Below, piece after piece: positions 22,715-29,970 of a stretch of DNA of 37,243 bases. The DNA comes from Rhizobium sp. Lineage in GTDB: Bacteria; Pseudomonadota; Alphaproteobacteria; Rhizobiales; Rhizobiaceae. Each line of letters starts with the position of its first letter. Position 1 is the first letter of the stretch. The stretch lies in NCBI GenBank assembly GCA_002796995.1, contig PEKW01000013.1, positions 1 through 37,243 of the forward strand, written 5' to 3'. Made by a program: the position numbers and the translations under genes. Under the pieces are notes generated by a model, which was not told the origin of the DNA, did not search any database, and worked only from the letters and a program-made list of their open reading frames with translations.

Positions 22715-23377
22715 TCAGTCGCCGGTGCTTGCCACCGGCGCGCGCACGGCTCTGTTGCCCGGCTTGTTGGCCCGCTTCCACGCCATGATCTTCGGCCGCA
22801 CCAGCCGGTAGGCAAGAAGGACGATCACCACGGCGATGTAGAAGGCCGGTTCGGCGGTGATCGCCTTCAGCGACAGCGCGTAATGCAGGACGGCGGCCGC
22901 CGCGATCGCATAGACCAGCTTGTGCAGCCTGTTCCACTTTTGCCCAAGCCTGCGGATCGACCAGCGGTTGGAGGTTGCTGCCAGCGGGATCAGCATCAGA
23001 AGCCCGGCCATGCCGAGCATGATGTAGGGCCGCTTGAGAATGTCACCGGCGATCGACGACAGGATCAGCCCGCGGTCTAGGGTCAGATAGACGGCGAAAT
23101 GGGCGAGCACGTAATAGAAGGCGAGAAGGCCGAGCGCACGCTGGTAGCTAATTAGGTTAATGCCTAACAGGTCGCGCGCCGGCGTGACCGTGAGCCCGAG
23201 GCAGAGGAACCTCAGCGCCCAGAGCCCGAGCAGGTGTTCGAAGGTCCGCACCGGATCGGCGCCCAGCCCGCCGAAAATGCCGAGATAGAAGGCGTAGAGC
23301 CCCGGCAGAAGGCCGATCGCATAGAGCGCCCAGATCGAGGCCGGTTTATAGCGGGCGGGCAGGGCAGGCATGGCCAT
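22715..23377 (-). CDS. msrQ: MsrQ, heme-binding membrane subunit of MsrPQ
   Basis: MsrQ passes electrons from the respiratory chain or a flavin reductase to periplasmic MsrP. The 220-residue product has about six membrane helices of the ferric-reductase-like type. Candidate heme-ligand histidines are H48, H93, H152 and H165 (FEHLLGLWALRFL, LAHFAVYLTLDRG, NRLHKLVYAIAA, LHYALSLK). The ATG at 23377 is preferred because GGAG is seven bases before it; the ATG at 23383 is too close. It is downstream of msrP, separated by a RIME-containing 142-bp gap. A perfect 8-bp hairpin lies in its last codons. Confidence 0.92.
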   Translation of the reverse strand: MAMPALPARYKPASIWALYAIGLLPGLYAFYLGIFGGLGADPVRTFEHLLGLWALRFLCLGLTVTPARDLLGINLISYQRALGLLAFYYVLAHFAVYLTLDRGLILSSIAGDILKRPYIMLGMAGLLMLIPLAATSNRWSIRRLGQKWNRLHKLVYAIAAAAVLHYALSLKAITAEPAFYIAVVIVLLAYRLVRPKIMAWKRANKPGNRAVRAPVASTGD

Positions 23378-23449
23378 CGTCATTCTCCGGTATCGGTGTG
23401 GCGCGCCCTCCGCGCCCCGTGCCCGCAGGGGCAGGGCAGCGGCGTCACC

Positions 23450-23505
23450 TCTTCTCCCCATCGGGGAGAAGGTGGCGCGCAGCGCCGGATGAGGGGGCGA
23501 AGCAT
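23450..23505. repeat. Partial RIME-type repeat between msrP and msrQ
   Basis: This block starts with CTTCTCCCC-ATC-GGGGAGAAG and continues into GTGGCGCGCAGCGCCGGATG and AGGGGGCGAAG. It is the same sequence, in the same module order, as the complementary strand of 21811-21864, with a few substitutions. It represents one half of the larger palindrome at 21731-21865. It lies within the msrPQ operon. Confidence 0.8.
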
Positions 23506-23519
23506 CATTCTGAGTTTCG

Positions 23520-24467
23520 TCAGTAGAACTTCGTCAGGTCCATGCCGGTATAGAGGCTCGCCACCTCGTCGGCATAACCGTTGAAGGGCAGGGTATCGAT
23601 GCGCTTCCCGCCGAACAGGCCGGTCTCCTCGCCGATGCGCCGTTCGGTCGCCTGGCTCCAGCGCGGATGGTCGACCGCCGGATTGACGTTGGCATAGAAG
23701 CCGTATTCGCCAGGCTGCATGGCGTTCCAGCTCGCCGGCGGTTCTTTCTCGGTGAGCGTGATGCGTACGATCGACTTGATGCCCTTGAAGCCGTATTTCC
23801 ACGGCACGACAAGCCTCAGCGGCGCGCCGTTCTGGTTGGGCAGGGTCTCGCCGTAGAGGCCGGTCGCCAGGATGGTCAGCGGGTGGCGCGCCTCGTCGAG
23901 GCGCAGGCCCTCGACATAGGGCCACTTCATCGGCTGGAACAGGCCGCTCTGCCCCGGCATCTCCTCGGGCCGTACCACGGTCTCGAAGGCGACATACTTG
24001 GCCGAGCCGAGCGGTTCGACCCGGTCGAGCAGGCTGGCCAGCGGAAAGCCGACCCAGGGGATGACCATCGACCAGGCCTCGACGCAGCGCATGCGGTAGA
24101 CGCGCTCTTCCATCGGGAAATCCTTGAGGATCGCTTCGATGTCGATCACCTGGGGCTTGGCCACCAGTCCGCCGACCTCGACCGTCCAGGGCCGCGTCTT
24201 GAAGGACCCGGAATTGTTGATCGGGTCGATCTTGTCGGTGCCGAACTCGTAGAAATTGTTGTAGCTGGTGACATCCTGCTTGGACGTCGGCTTTTCGGTC
24301 AGCACATAGACGCTCGGCTTGGCGGCGATCGCCGCGGCAAAGGCCCTGGGCGCCGCCGCAAGCGCCAGTCCGCCCGCGGCCGCGCCGATCAGGCTGCGGC
24401 GGTTGAGGTAAAGCGATTGCGGCGTGATCTCGCTCGAGGCGATCTTCGGCGGACGGTAGCGGGACAT
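23520..24467 (-). CDS. msrP: MsrP, molybdenum methionine sulfoxide reductase
   Basis: MsrP repairs oxidised methionine in periplasmic proteins using a molybdopterin cofactor. The 315-residue product has a Tat signal (NRRSLIGAAAGGLALAAAPR, twin arginine at 23-24), the family segment YNNFYEFGTDK at 69-79 and the molybdenum-binding cysteine at about 128 in YRMRCVEAWSM. VVPWKYGFKGIKS lies towards the end. The ATG at 24467 fits the family start; its ribosome binding site is weak. It leads the msrPQ pair, with an ECF-like promoter upstream, and diverges from ilvD. Confidence 0.95.
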   Translation of the reverse strand: MSRYRPPKIASSEITPQSLYLNRRSLIGAAAGGLALAAAPRAFAAAIAAKPSVYVLTEKPTSKQDVTSYNNFYEFGTDKIDPINNSGSFKTRPWTVEVGGLVAKPQVIDIEAILKDFPMEERVYRMRCVEAWSMVIPWVGFPLASLLDRVEPLGSAKYVAFETVVRPEEMPGQSGLFQPMKWPYVEGLRLDEARHPLTILATGLYGETLPNQNGAPLRLVVPWKYGFKGIKSIVRITLTEKEPPASWNAMQPGEYGFYANVNPAVDHPRWSQATERRIGEETGLFGGKRIDTLPFNGYADEVASLYTGMDLTKFY

Positions 24468-24798
24468 GGGTCTGCTCTTTCGCTGTGGATGCGGTCTGTC
24501 TCTTTGAATACGTAGCAAATCTCGCGAAAGTTTCATCGTAACGAAAAGAAACTCCCGACCACATTTTCGTGTAGCCGCCTTGATCGGCCGGTTCGGTCTG
24601 GCCGGCATGCCCCGGCGGGCTGCGCCGGATGAAGCGGCCGGGATGCCAAGCGTACCGTTTTACGCTATGCTGATAGTGACACAATGGGGCCCTTGCCCTA
24701 TCACAAGGTCAAATTCCGGTGCGCAAACGCGTGCAGCCGATGCTTTTCGGCCAGCCCCAAGCCCGGCAAGAACCAAGAGAAGATCCGAGGTAACACCG
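24468..24798. other. Divergent msrP–ilvD intergenic region
   Basis: This 331-bp stretch has no credible gene. The msrP side holds the ECF-like promoter at 24507-24533. The ilvD side has small inverted repeats (TGATAG 24671-24676 with CTATCA 24698-24703, and CCTTG 24691-24695 with CAAGG 24704-24708). The ilvD ribosome binding site GAGG lies at 24787-24790. No leader peptide rich in branched-chain codons and no riboswitch was recognised. Confidence 0.6.
24507..24533 (-). promoter_or_regulatory. Candidate ECF-type promoter of msrP
   Basis: On the minus strand AAACTT (24533-24528), in the context GAAACTT, is followed after 15 bases by CGTATT (24512-24507). Many ECF sigma factors recognise an AAC-containing -35 and a CGT-containing -10. 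The predicted start lies about 33 bases before the msrP ATG. The site does not match the ECF42 motif, so a different sigma factor would be involved. Confidence 0.4.
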
Positions 24799-26634
24799 AT
24801 GCCAGCCTATCGTTCGAGAACCACGACCCACGGCCGCAACATGGCGGGTGCGCGCGGCCTTTGGCGCGCCACCGGCATGAAGGACAGCGATTTCGGCAAG
24901 CCGATCATCGCCGTGGTCAACTCGTTCACCCAGTTCGTCCCCGGCCACGTGCACCTCAAGGACCTCGGCCAGCTGGTCGCCCGCGAGATCGAGGCTTCCG
25001 GCGGCGTCGCCAAGGAATTCAACACGATCGCCGTCGACGACGGCATCGCCATGGGCCATGACGGCATGCTCTATTCGCTGCCGTCGCGCGAACTGATCGC
25101 CGACAGCGTCGAATACATGGTCAACGCCCATTGCGCCGACGCCATGGTCTGCATCTCCAACTGCGACAAGATCACCCCCGGCATGCTGATGGCCTCGCTG
25201 CGCCTCAACATCCCGACGATCTTCGTCTCGGGCGGCCCGATGGAGGCCGGCAAGGTCGTCATGCACGGCAAGAAGGTCGCGCTCGACCTGGTCGACGCCA
25301 TGGTCGCCGCCGCCGACGACAAGATCTCCGACGAGGACGTCGCCACCATCGAGCGCTCGGCCTGTCCGACCTGCGGCTCGTGCTCCGGCATGTTCACCGC
25401 CAATTCGATGAACTGCCTGACCGAGGCGCTGGGCCTGTCGCTGCCCGGCAACGGCTCGACGCTCGCCACCCATGCCGACCGCAAGGAACTCTTCCTCGAG
25501 GCCGGCCGCAGCATCGTCGGGCTCGCCAAGCGCTATTACGAGAAGGACGACGCGACCGCACTGCCGCGCGTCATCGCCTCCAAGGGCGCCTTCGAGAACG
25601 CCATGGCGCTCGACATCGCCATGGGCGGGTCGACCAACACCGTCCTGCACATTCTCGCCGCCGCCCACGAGGCCGAGGTCGACTTCACCATGGACGACAT
25701 CGACCGCCTGTCGCGCAAGGTTCCGTGCCTGTCCAAGGTCGCGCCGGCCAAGGCCGACGTGCACATGGAAGACGTGCACCGGGCAGGGGGCATCATGTCC
25801 ATCCTCGGCGAACTGAACCGCGCCGGCCTGCTCAATGCCGAGCTGCCGACCGTTCACGCCAAGACGCTCGGCGACGCGCTGGCCAAGTGGGACATTTCCG
25901 TCTCCGAGGACCCGGCAGCCCTCAAGCTGTTCAGCGCCGCCCCGGGCGGCATCCCGACCCAGGTCGCCTTCAGCCAGGCGGCCCGCTGGGAAGACCTCGA
26001 CCTCGACCGCGAAAACGGCGTCATCCGCGATGCCCAGCATCCCTTCTCGAAGGATGGCGGCCTGGCCGTGCTCAAGGGCAATCTGGCGCTCGACGGCTGC
26101 ATCGTGAAGACCGCCGGCGTCGACGAGTCGATCCTGAAGTTCACCGGCCCGGCCAAGGTCTATGAAAGCCAGGATGCGGCGGTCAAGGCGATCCTGTCCA
26201 ACGAGGTCGTTGCCGGCGACGTCGTCGTGATCCGCTACGAAGGCCCCAAGGGCGGTCCGGGCATGCAGGAAATGCTCTATCCGACCAGCTATCTGAAGTC
26301 GAAGGGCCTCGGCAAGGTTTGCGCGCTGATCACCGACGGCCGCTTCTCCGGCGGCACGTCCGGCCTTTCCATCGGCCACGCTTCGCCCGAAGCGGCGAAC
26401 GGCGGCACGATCGGCCTGGTGCGCGAAGGCGACACGATCGAGATCGACATCCCGAACCGCACGATCAACCTGGCCGTTGCCGAGGACGAACTGGCCCGCC
26501 GCCGCGCCGAGCAGGACGCCCTCGGCTGGAAGCCGGCGCACCCCCGCAAGCGCAATGTCACCACCGCGCTCAAGGCCTATGCCGCCTTCGCCAGCAGCGC
26601 CGACCGCGGTGCGGTGCGGATCCTGCCGGAATAA
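24799..26634 (+). CDS. ilvD: Dihydroxy-acid dehydratase
   Basis: IlvD dehydrates dihydroxy-isovalerate and dihydroxy-methylvalerate in valine, isoleucine and leucine synthesis. The 611-residue product has the expected iron–sulfur and active-site motifs: FNTIAVDDGIAMGHDGM near 75-90, CISNCDKITPGM with Cys122, and CPTCGSCSGMFTANSMNCLT with cysteines at 189, 192 and 195. TDGRFSGGTSGLSIGH lies near the C-terminus. The ATG at 24799 follows GAGG at a spacing of eight. It stands alone, without other ilv genes. Confidence 0.97.
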   Translation: MPAYRSRTTTHGRNMAGARGLWRATGMKDSDFGKPIIAVVNSFTQFVPGHVHLKDLGQLVAREIEASGGVAKEFNTIAVDDGIAMGHDGMLYSLPSRELIADSVEYMVNAHCADAMVCISNCDKITPGMLMASLRLNIPTIFVSGGPMEAGKVVMHGKKVALDLVDAMVAAADDKISDEDVATIERSACPTCGSCSGMFTANSMNCLTEALGLSLPGNGSTLATHADRKELFLEAGRSIVGLAKRYYEKDDATALPRVIASKGAFENAMALDIAMGGSTNTVLHILAAAHEAEVDFTMDDIDRLSRKVPCLSKVAPAKADVHMEDVHRAGGIMSILGELNRAGLLNAELPTVHAKTLGDALAKWDISVSEDPAALKLFSAAPGGIPTQVAFSQAARWEDLDLDRENGVIRDAQHPFSKDGGLAVLKGNLALDGCIVKTAGVDESILKFTGPAKVYESQDAAVKAILSNEVVAGDVVVIRYEGPKGGPGMQEMLYPTSYLKSKGLGKVCALITDGRFSGGTSGLSIGHASPEAANGGTIGLVREGDTIEIDIPNRTINLAVAEDELARRRAEQDALGWKPAHPRKRNVTTALKAYAAFASSADRGAVRILPE

Positions 26635-26664
26635 GGACGCATCCTTTCTTCGAGTCCACAACCA

Positions 26665-26694
26665 GCGCATCGGCGGATGAAACCGCCGGTGCGC
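26665..26694 (+). terminator. Stem-loop after ilvD
   Basis: GCGCATCGGCGG (26665-26676) pairs with CCGCCGGTGCGC (26683-26694) over twelve pairs, including one U·G, around ATGAAA. The T-poor tail TGTGTTATTG follows. It probably ends the ilvD transcript, though the tail is weak, and isolates the toxin–antitoxin pair. Confidence 0.5.
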
Positions 26695-26736
26695 TGTGTT
26701 ATTGTCGGTGTCTCGCGACAGGCTTGAGGGAAGAAC

Positions 26737-26961
26737 ATGTCTGAACTGCGTCGGATTACGGTGGACCCGGAACTGTGCGGCGGCCGGCCCACACTGCGCC
26801 GAATGCGTATTCGTGTGAAGGACGTGTTGGATCTTCTCGCTTCGGGCGCCAGCCAGGAGGAGATTCTGGCGGATTATCCCCTTCTGGAGGCTGGCGACAT
26901 TGTTGCCGCGCTGGAGTTCGCGGCGCGCCAGAGTGACCATCCCGTCCTCCGCGTCGCCTGA
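26737..26961 (+). CDS. DUF433 antitoxin
   Basis: The 74-residue product matches the DUF433 pattern ITVDPELCGGRPTLRRMRIR followed by VKDVLDLLASGASQEEILAD and YPLLEAGDIVAALEFAA. It is a small helical DNA-binding-like domain that acts as the antitoxin to PIN-like DUF5615 proteins. GAGGGAAGAAC precedes the ATG. Its TGA overlaps the toxin start by one base, the typical antitoxin-first layout. Autorepression by the complex is expected from such systems but is not shown here. Confidence 0.88.
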   Translation: MSELRRITVDPELCGGRPTLRRMRIRVKDVLDLLASGASQEEILADYPLLEAGDIVAALEFAARQSDHPVLRVA

Positions 26962-27290
26962 TGCTTTTCCTGGTTGACGCGCAACTTCCCCCTGCGCTCG
27001 CGCGCTGGCTATCAGAGTGTGGCCATGATGCGCGTCACGTCATCGACCGCGACATGCAATCCGCGACCGATCGCGAGATCTGGGATCTTGCGATGAGCAG
27101 AAGTGCAGTCATTGTGACGAAGGACGAAGACTTCGCCCAACGCAAGGTGCTGACCGGACAGGGACCATCGATTGTCTGGGTTCGCCTCCCGAACGCGCGC
27201 CGCAGGGATCTGCTCGTATGGTTCGAAAGGGCGCTGCCGTCGATCTTGCTCGCATTGGGGAAGGGCGAGACGCTGATCGAGGTTGTCTAG
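26961..27290 (+). CDS. DUF5615 PIN-like toxin
   Basis: The 109-residue product has the compact PIN-like fold of DUF5615. The N-terminal acidic residue is D6 in LFLVDAQLPPALARWL, with further acidic residues at D55 and D57 in VTKDEDFAQR, as needed to hold divalent metal in an RNase site. It is probably a ribonuclease toxin. It is translationally coupled to the DUF433 antitoxin by a TGATG overlap. Its 3' end overlaps the convergent AraC gene by four bases (CTAG). Confidence 0.87.
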   Translation: MLFLVDAQLPPALARWLSECGHDARHVIDRDMQSATDREIWDLAMSRSAVIVTKDEDFAQRKVLTGQGPSIVWVRLPNARRRDLLVWFERALPSILLALGKGETLIEVV

Positions 27291-28117
27291 CTCTGCGGGC
27301 GGTAGAAGATGCGGCCGAATTCATTGTCGATTTCGGCAAAGCGCGACGGCGAATGGCCGGTGAAGCGCTTGAAGGCGTGGATGAAATGCGCCTGATCGTA
27401 GAAGTGCTCCAGCGCGTCGTCCCTGAGCAGCCGGTGGTCGCGATGGACCGAATAGCGCCGGTACAACCGCTCGAAGGCGAGGATCGCCTGCAGTCTCTTG
27501 GGCGTCGTGCCGACGCGGCGCTGGAAGAGCGTCTGCAGGTGGCGGCGCGAGCAGTCCAGCCTGTCGGCCAGTTCATGGATCGGCAGAGTGAAGTTCGACG
27601 CAGACATCGCCGCGACGGCGGCGGTGACCAGCCTGTCCTGCGACGCCATGCCCTCGCGGACCCGCTCCACGAGGAAACGGTGAACGAGCTCGACCGCCTC
27701 GCCCAGCGTTCCGGCCTCCGCCACGCGCGCGGCGAGCGTCGCGCCGATCCGGCCGAGTAGCGCATCGACCGGGGCGATCTCGAGAAAAATCTCGTCGAGG
27801 TCCTGGCGGACGAATTGCGCAAGGCCGGTCGGGGTGAATTCGACGCCGATCGTGACGGTCCTTTCGGCGGTCGACGAGAGCGTCGTCGGTTGATCCCACA
27901 ACCCGACCAGCACGATTTCCCCCTCCGGCGAATGCCGGCCCCTGGACGAGCCGCGCGCGGTCAGGCCGTTGCGCCAGGGCACGATCAGCTTGGCCCGGCC
28001 ATTGGGGACGACGACGCGCGCATCGGCGACCGGCAATCCCGCCTGCGCCTCGAACACCCAGAACTGATGTATGTAGGGCGCGATCTCCGCTGCGGGTGTC
28101 ACGATCTTCAGAAGCAT
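27287..28117 (-). CDS. AraC-family transcriptional regulator
   Basis: The 276-residue product has an N-terminal DUF6597-like sensor region (PAAEIAPYIHQFWVFEA, VVPNGRAKLIVPW) and a C-terminal double helix-turn-helix from about residue 165. The latter reads LPIHELADRLDCSRRHLQTL in the first helix set and YDQAHFIHAFKRFTGHSPSR in the second. The ATG at 28117 has GGAG close before it. The ligand is unknown. It diverges from the small membrane gene at 28252 over 134 bp, so that gene is its likely target. Confidence 0.88.
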   Translation of the reverse strand: MLLKIVTPAAEIAPYIHQFWVFEAQAGLPVADARVVVPNGRAKLIVPWRNGLTARGSSRGRHSPEGEIVLVGLWDQPTTLSSTAERTVTIGVEFTPTGLAQFVRQDLDEIFLEIAPVDALLGRIGATLAARVAEAGTLGEAVELVHRFLVERVREGMASQDRLVTAAVAAMSASNFTLPIHELADRLDCSRRHLQTLFQRRVGTTPKRLQAILAFERLYRRYSVHRDHRLLRDDALEHFYDQAHFIHAFKRFTGHSPSRFAEIDNEFGRIFYRPQS

Positions 28118-28251
28118 GGCTCGGCTCCGGTTTCGCCGAAAGCTACCAGCGCTTCCCATTTTTACAATACGGGGATCCCTGGGTGGCCGTAAGGATCGGC
28201 AGGGCCGGGCAGACCTTGCCGCCTCGCACCACTGCCAAGGGAGAAGATGCA

Positions 28252-28608
28252 ATGATGATCGCCGAAATGGTCCTGTCCGCCATCCTGTTCGTGGGCGCCC
28301 TGCTGCACGCCTACGGCTCGTTTGTCACCTTCGCCTGGGCGAGCCCGGAACTGGTCTGGTCGATCGGCTCGAGCGGCCTTGCCATGCTTCTTGCGGCGCT
28401 CGCCGTCCTGCGCAGCCGCCGCCCGGGGGATCGCGCGCTGTCCGCGATCGTACTGTCCGGCTGCGTCGGCTGGGCGGCCATCGTCCTTGCCTTCGGCCTG
28501 GTGATCGGCAACCCCGCCGATCCGCGCGTGCTCTATCATCTTGTGGTCAGCTTGGCCCTTGCCGCCTTCGCCTTGCGAGGCGCGGTAGCTACGAACCGGC
28601 AGCAGTAA
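28252..28608 (+). CDS. Small integral membrane protein
   Basis: The 118-residue product has four hydrophobic helices (about 5-25, 32-52, 63-85 and 93-112) joined by short loops, with RSRRPGDR facing one side. No family with a known function was recognised. AAGGGAGAAG precedes the ATG at 28252, and MM at the start leaves a one-codon ambiguity. The divergent AraC-type gene probably regulates it. Confidence 0.75.
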   Translation: MMIAEMVLSAILFVGALLHAYGSFVTFAWASPELVWSIGSSGLAMLLAALAVLRSRRPGDRALSAIVLSGCVGWAAIVLAFGLVIGNPADPRVLYHLVVSLALAAFALRGAVATNRQQ

Positions 28609-28760
28609 GCTGGGTAGAGAATTAGCAAATAAGCGAAATATACTATGGCCATCCTGTTTCGCCGCGGCGAGCAAATGTCATGCCCGAACTGGCCGCGGTA
28701 TCCGGAGGGCGCACGATACGAAGGCGATAAACCACTATTCGGAGAGACGCCCGAGGTGGG

Positions 28761-28798
28761 GCCTTTTCGCGCATGAGACGCTCCCATGCGCGAAAGGC
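28761..28798. terminator. Strong stem-loop between converging genes
   Basis: GCCTTTTCGCGCATG (28761-28775) pairs with CATGCGCGAAAGGC (28785-28798) over 14 pairs with one bulged T and a nine-base loop. No T run follows on either strand, so it is not classical. Its position between the membrane gene (ends 28608) and the converging crystallin-like gene (ends 28836) suggests a shared terminator or mRNA 3' stabiliser. The rest of 28609-28835 shows nothing else. Confidence 0.5.
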
Positions 28799-28835
28799 AA
28801 ACGGCGGATACGAGCGCCGGCGGCGCCCGGCTGCT

Positions 28836-29249
28836 TCACCATGAGGTGACCTGGAACGACGAGATCGTATCGTTCGGAATCCCGACATCGACCACCCATG
28901 GATAGTAGCCGGGTCCGAGGTCCCAAAACAGACCTTCGTAGTGCCAGTGCTGGTAGAACCGCCAGGTGCCGGAAATGACGATGATCGAGGAGATCTTGTC
29001 GTTCCACCAGTCGCCGACATAGTACCAGTTGAGGCTTGTGGTCTCCCGCCAGCCACCGAAGTTGATGTGTTGGAAGATCTGGACTTGGGGGAGCTGGTTG
29101 AAGCGAGCCGTCGCATTCGCTTCGAGCAGCTTGGAAGCCTCGCGGCCCGTTGTCGAGCCGCTAGCCTTGAGCGGGGTGTCAGAAATATTGGAAAGGTCGG
29201 GTACGCATCCGTTACCGGAAGTCAAAATCCAAGGAGCATTCTCTGCCAT
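28836..29249 (-). CDS. Beta/gamma-crystallin-like calcium-binding protein
   Basis: The 137-residue product has an unstructured-looking N-terminus (about 1-55) followed by two Greek-key-like motifs. Each ends in the canonical calcium-binding signature: WNDKISSI near 83-90 and PNDTISSF near 125-132, both fitting N/D-N/D-x-x-S-S. The aromatic-rich strands IFQHINFGGW and WRFYQHWHYEGLFWDLG support the fold. No signal peptide is seen. GGGAGG precedes the ATG. It has its own promoter. Role unknown; microbial relatives are linked to stress or calcium buffering. Confidence 0.75.
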   Translation of the reverse strand: MAENAPWILTSGNGCVPDLSNISDTPLKASGSTTGREASKLLEANATARFNQLPQVQIFQHINFGGWRETTSLNWYYVGDWWNDKISSIIVISGTWRFYQHWHYEGLFWDLGPGYYPWVVDVGIPNDTISSFQVTSW

Positions 29250-29273
29250 GATAACCTCCCATGAGTGCGTTGA

Positions 29274-29285
29274 TGCATTTATGCA
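29274..29285. promoter_or_regulatory. Possible operator at the crystallin-gene transcript start
   Basis: TGCAT-TT-ATGCA is a perfect five-base inverted repeat with a two-base centre. It lies just downstream of the predicted -10 at 29293-29298, covering the expected transcription start. A repressor bound here would block initiation. No cognate regulator is known. Confidence 0.35.
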
Positions 29286-29292
29286 CGGAGAG

Positions 29293-29320
29293 AGTGTATT
29301 TGGCGATTAAAAATTGTCAA
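29293..29320 (-). promoter_or_regulatory. Sigma70-type promoter of the crystallin-like gene
   Basis: On the minus strand TTGACA (29320-29315), a perfect -35 consensus, is followed after 16 bases by TACACT (29298-29293), a good -10. The spacer is AT-rich. The expected start is near 29286, giving a leader of about 37 bases. This is the clearest housekeeping-type promoter in the window. Confidence 0.65.
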
Positions 29321-29435
29321 GATTCCAGTATTCACGCAAAGGTTGTTGCACGGCGTGGTGTCAGTCGTCCGGCCGGGCGCCAAGTGCGAAGCTGCCTGGG
29401 AAGTTAGGAATTGAGCAAAATACCTGTGCCTGACG

Positions 29436-29810
29436 CTATTTCGGCCGCTCGATCATGTCGTAGACGGTTTTCAGCTGGGCCAGGCGCTCCGTATAGGACG
29501 TCCTGAGGCAGGCGAGGTCCGCGTTGCAGGCCTGGCGCTTCGACAGCCAGGCCACCTGCTCGTCCTGCACCACGCCGCGATTGCCCATCGGCAAGAGGCC
29601 GGTGATCAGCTCGAAGGTGGTGACCATCTTCACGTCCATGTCGTTGAGGTCGCGATTGGCGCAGATCGCGGTCTCGTCGGCGGCGAGGTCCGGCTTGTCG
29701 CAGTCGAAGCTGGCGGCATCAGCGGGCAGGGGCATGCCGACACCGAGACCGCACAGGATCGCAAGGGCGGTGGCGGTCCGGGACAGGCGGGCGAACGGGC
29801 TTTTCGGCAT
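29436..29810 (-). CDS. LprI/DUF1311-like secreted protein
   Basis: The 124-residue product has a Sec signal (RTATALAILCGLGVGMPLPA, cleaved near ADA-ASF). A short cysteine-containing domain follows: FDCDKPDLAADETAICANRD, LSKRQACNADLACLRTSY and ERLAQLKTVYDM. That pattern matches the DUF1311 family, which includes lysozyme inhibitor LprI. The four cysteines of the mature part fit two disulfides. AAGGAG lies about nine bases before the ATG. Function as a lysozyme inhibitor is inference. Confidence 0.75.
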   Translation of the reverse strand: MPKSPFARLSRTATALAILCGLGVGMPLPADAASFDCDKPDLAADETAICANRDLNDMDVKMVTTFELITGLLPMGNRGVVQDEQVAWLSKRQACNADLACLRTSYTERLAQLKTVYDMIERPK

Positions 29811-29970
29811 GGCGGGAACTCCTTGATCATTTCGTCTGGCCCAACGCCCCCGCCTTGGAAAAGTTCAATTCGCGATTACCTTTGGGGAACGCGCCGTCCG
29901 GTGCGGCGCCGGCGCTTTTCTTTTGCCCGTCCGGCGCCTATTGATCCTTGGAAACAATGAGGAGTACCCC

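Noticed and set aside
22720..22740. Perfect 8-bp hairpin in the last codons of msrQ as a terminator
   Set aside because: It lies within coding sequence and no T run follows on the minus strand, so it was kept only as a remark in the msrQ entry.
24661..24798. Leader peptide or riboswitch before ilvD
   Set aside because: No short frame rich in Ile, Leu or Val codons and no terminator hairpin were found; only small inverted repeats are present.
24709..26940. Very long minus-strand open frame antisense to ilvD
   Set aside because: Its composition is a mirror of ilvD codons, with no recognisable domain and no ribosome binding site.
29854..29884. CTTGGA and CCTTTG upstream of the DegP-like gene as a heat-shock (RpoH) promoter
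   Set aside because: The spacing of 19 bases and the poor -10 match are not convincing.
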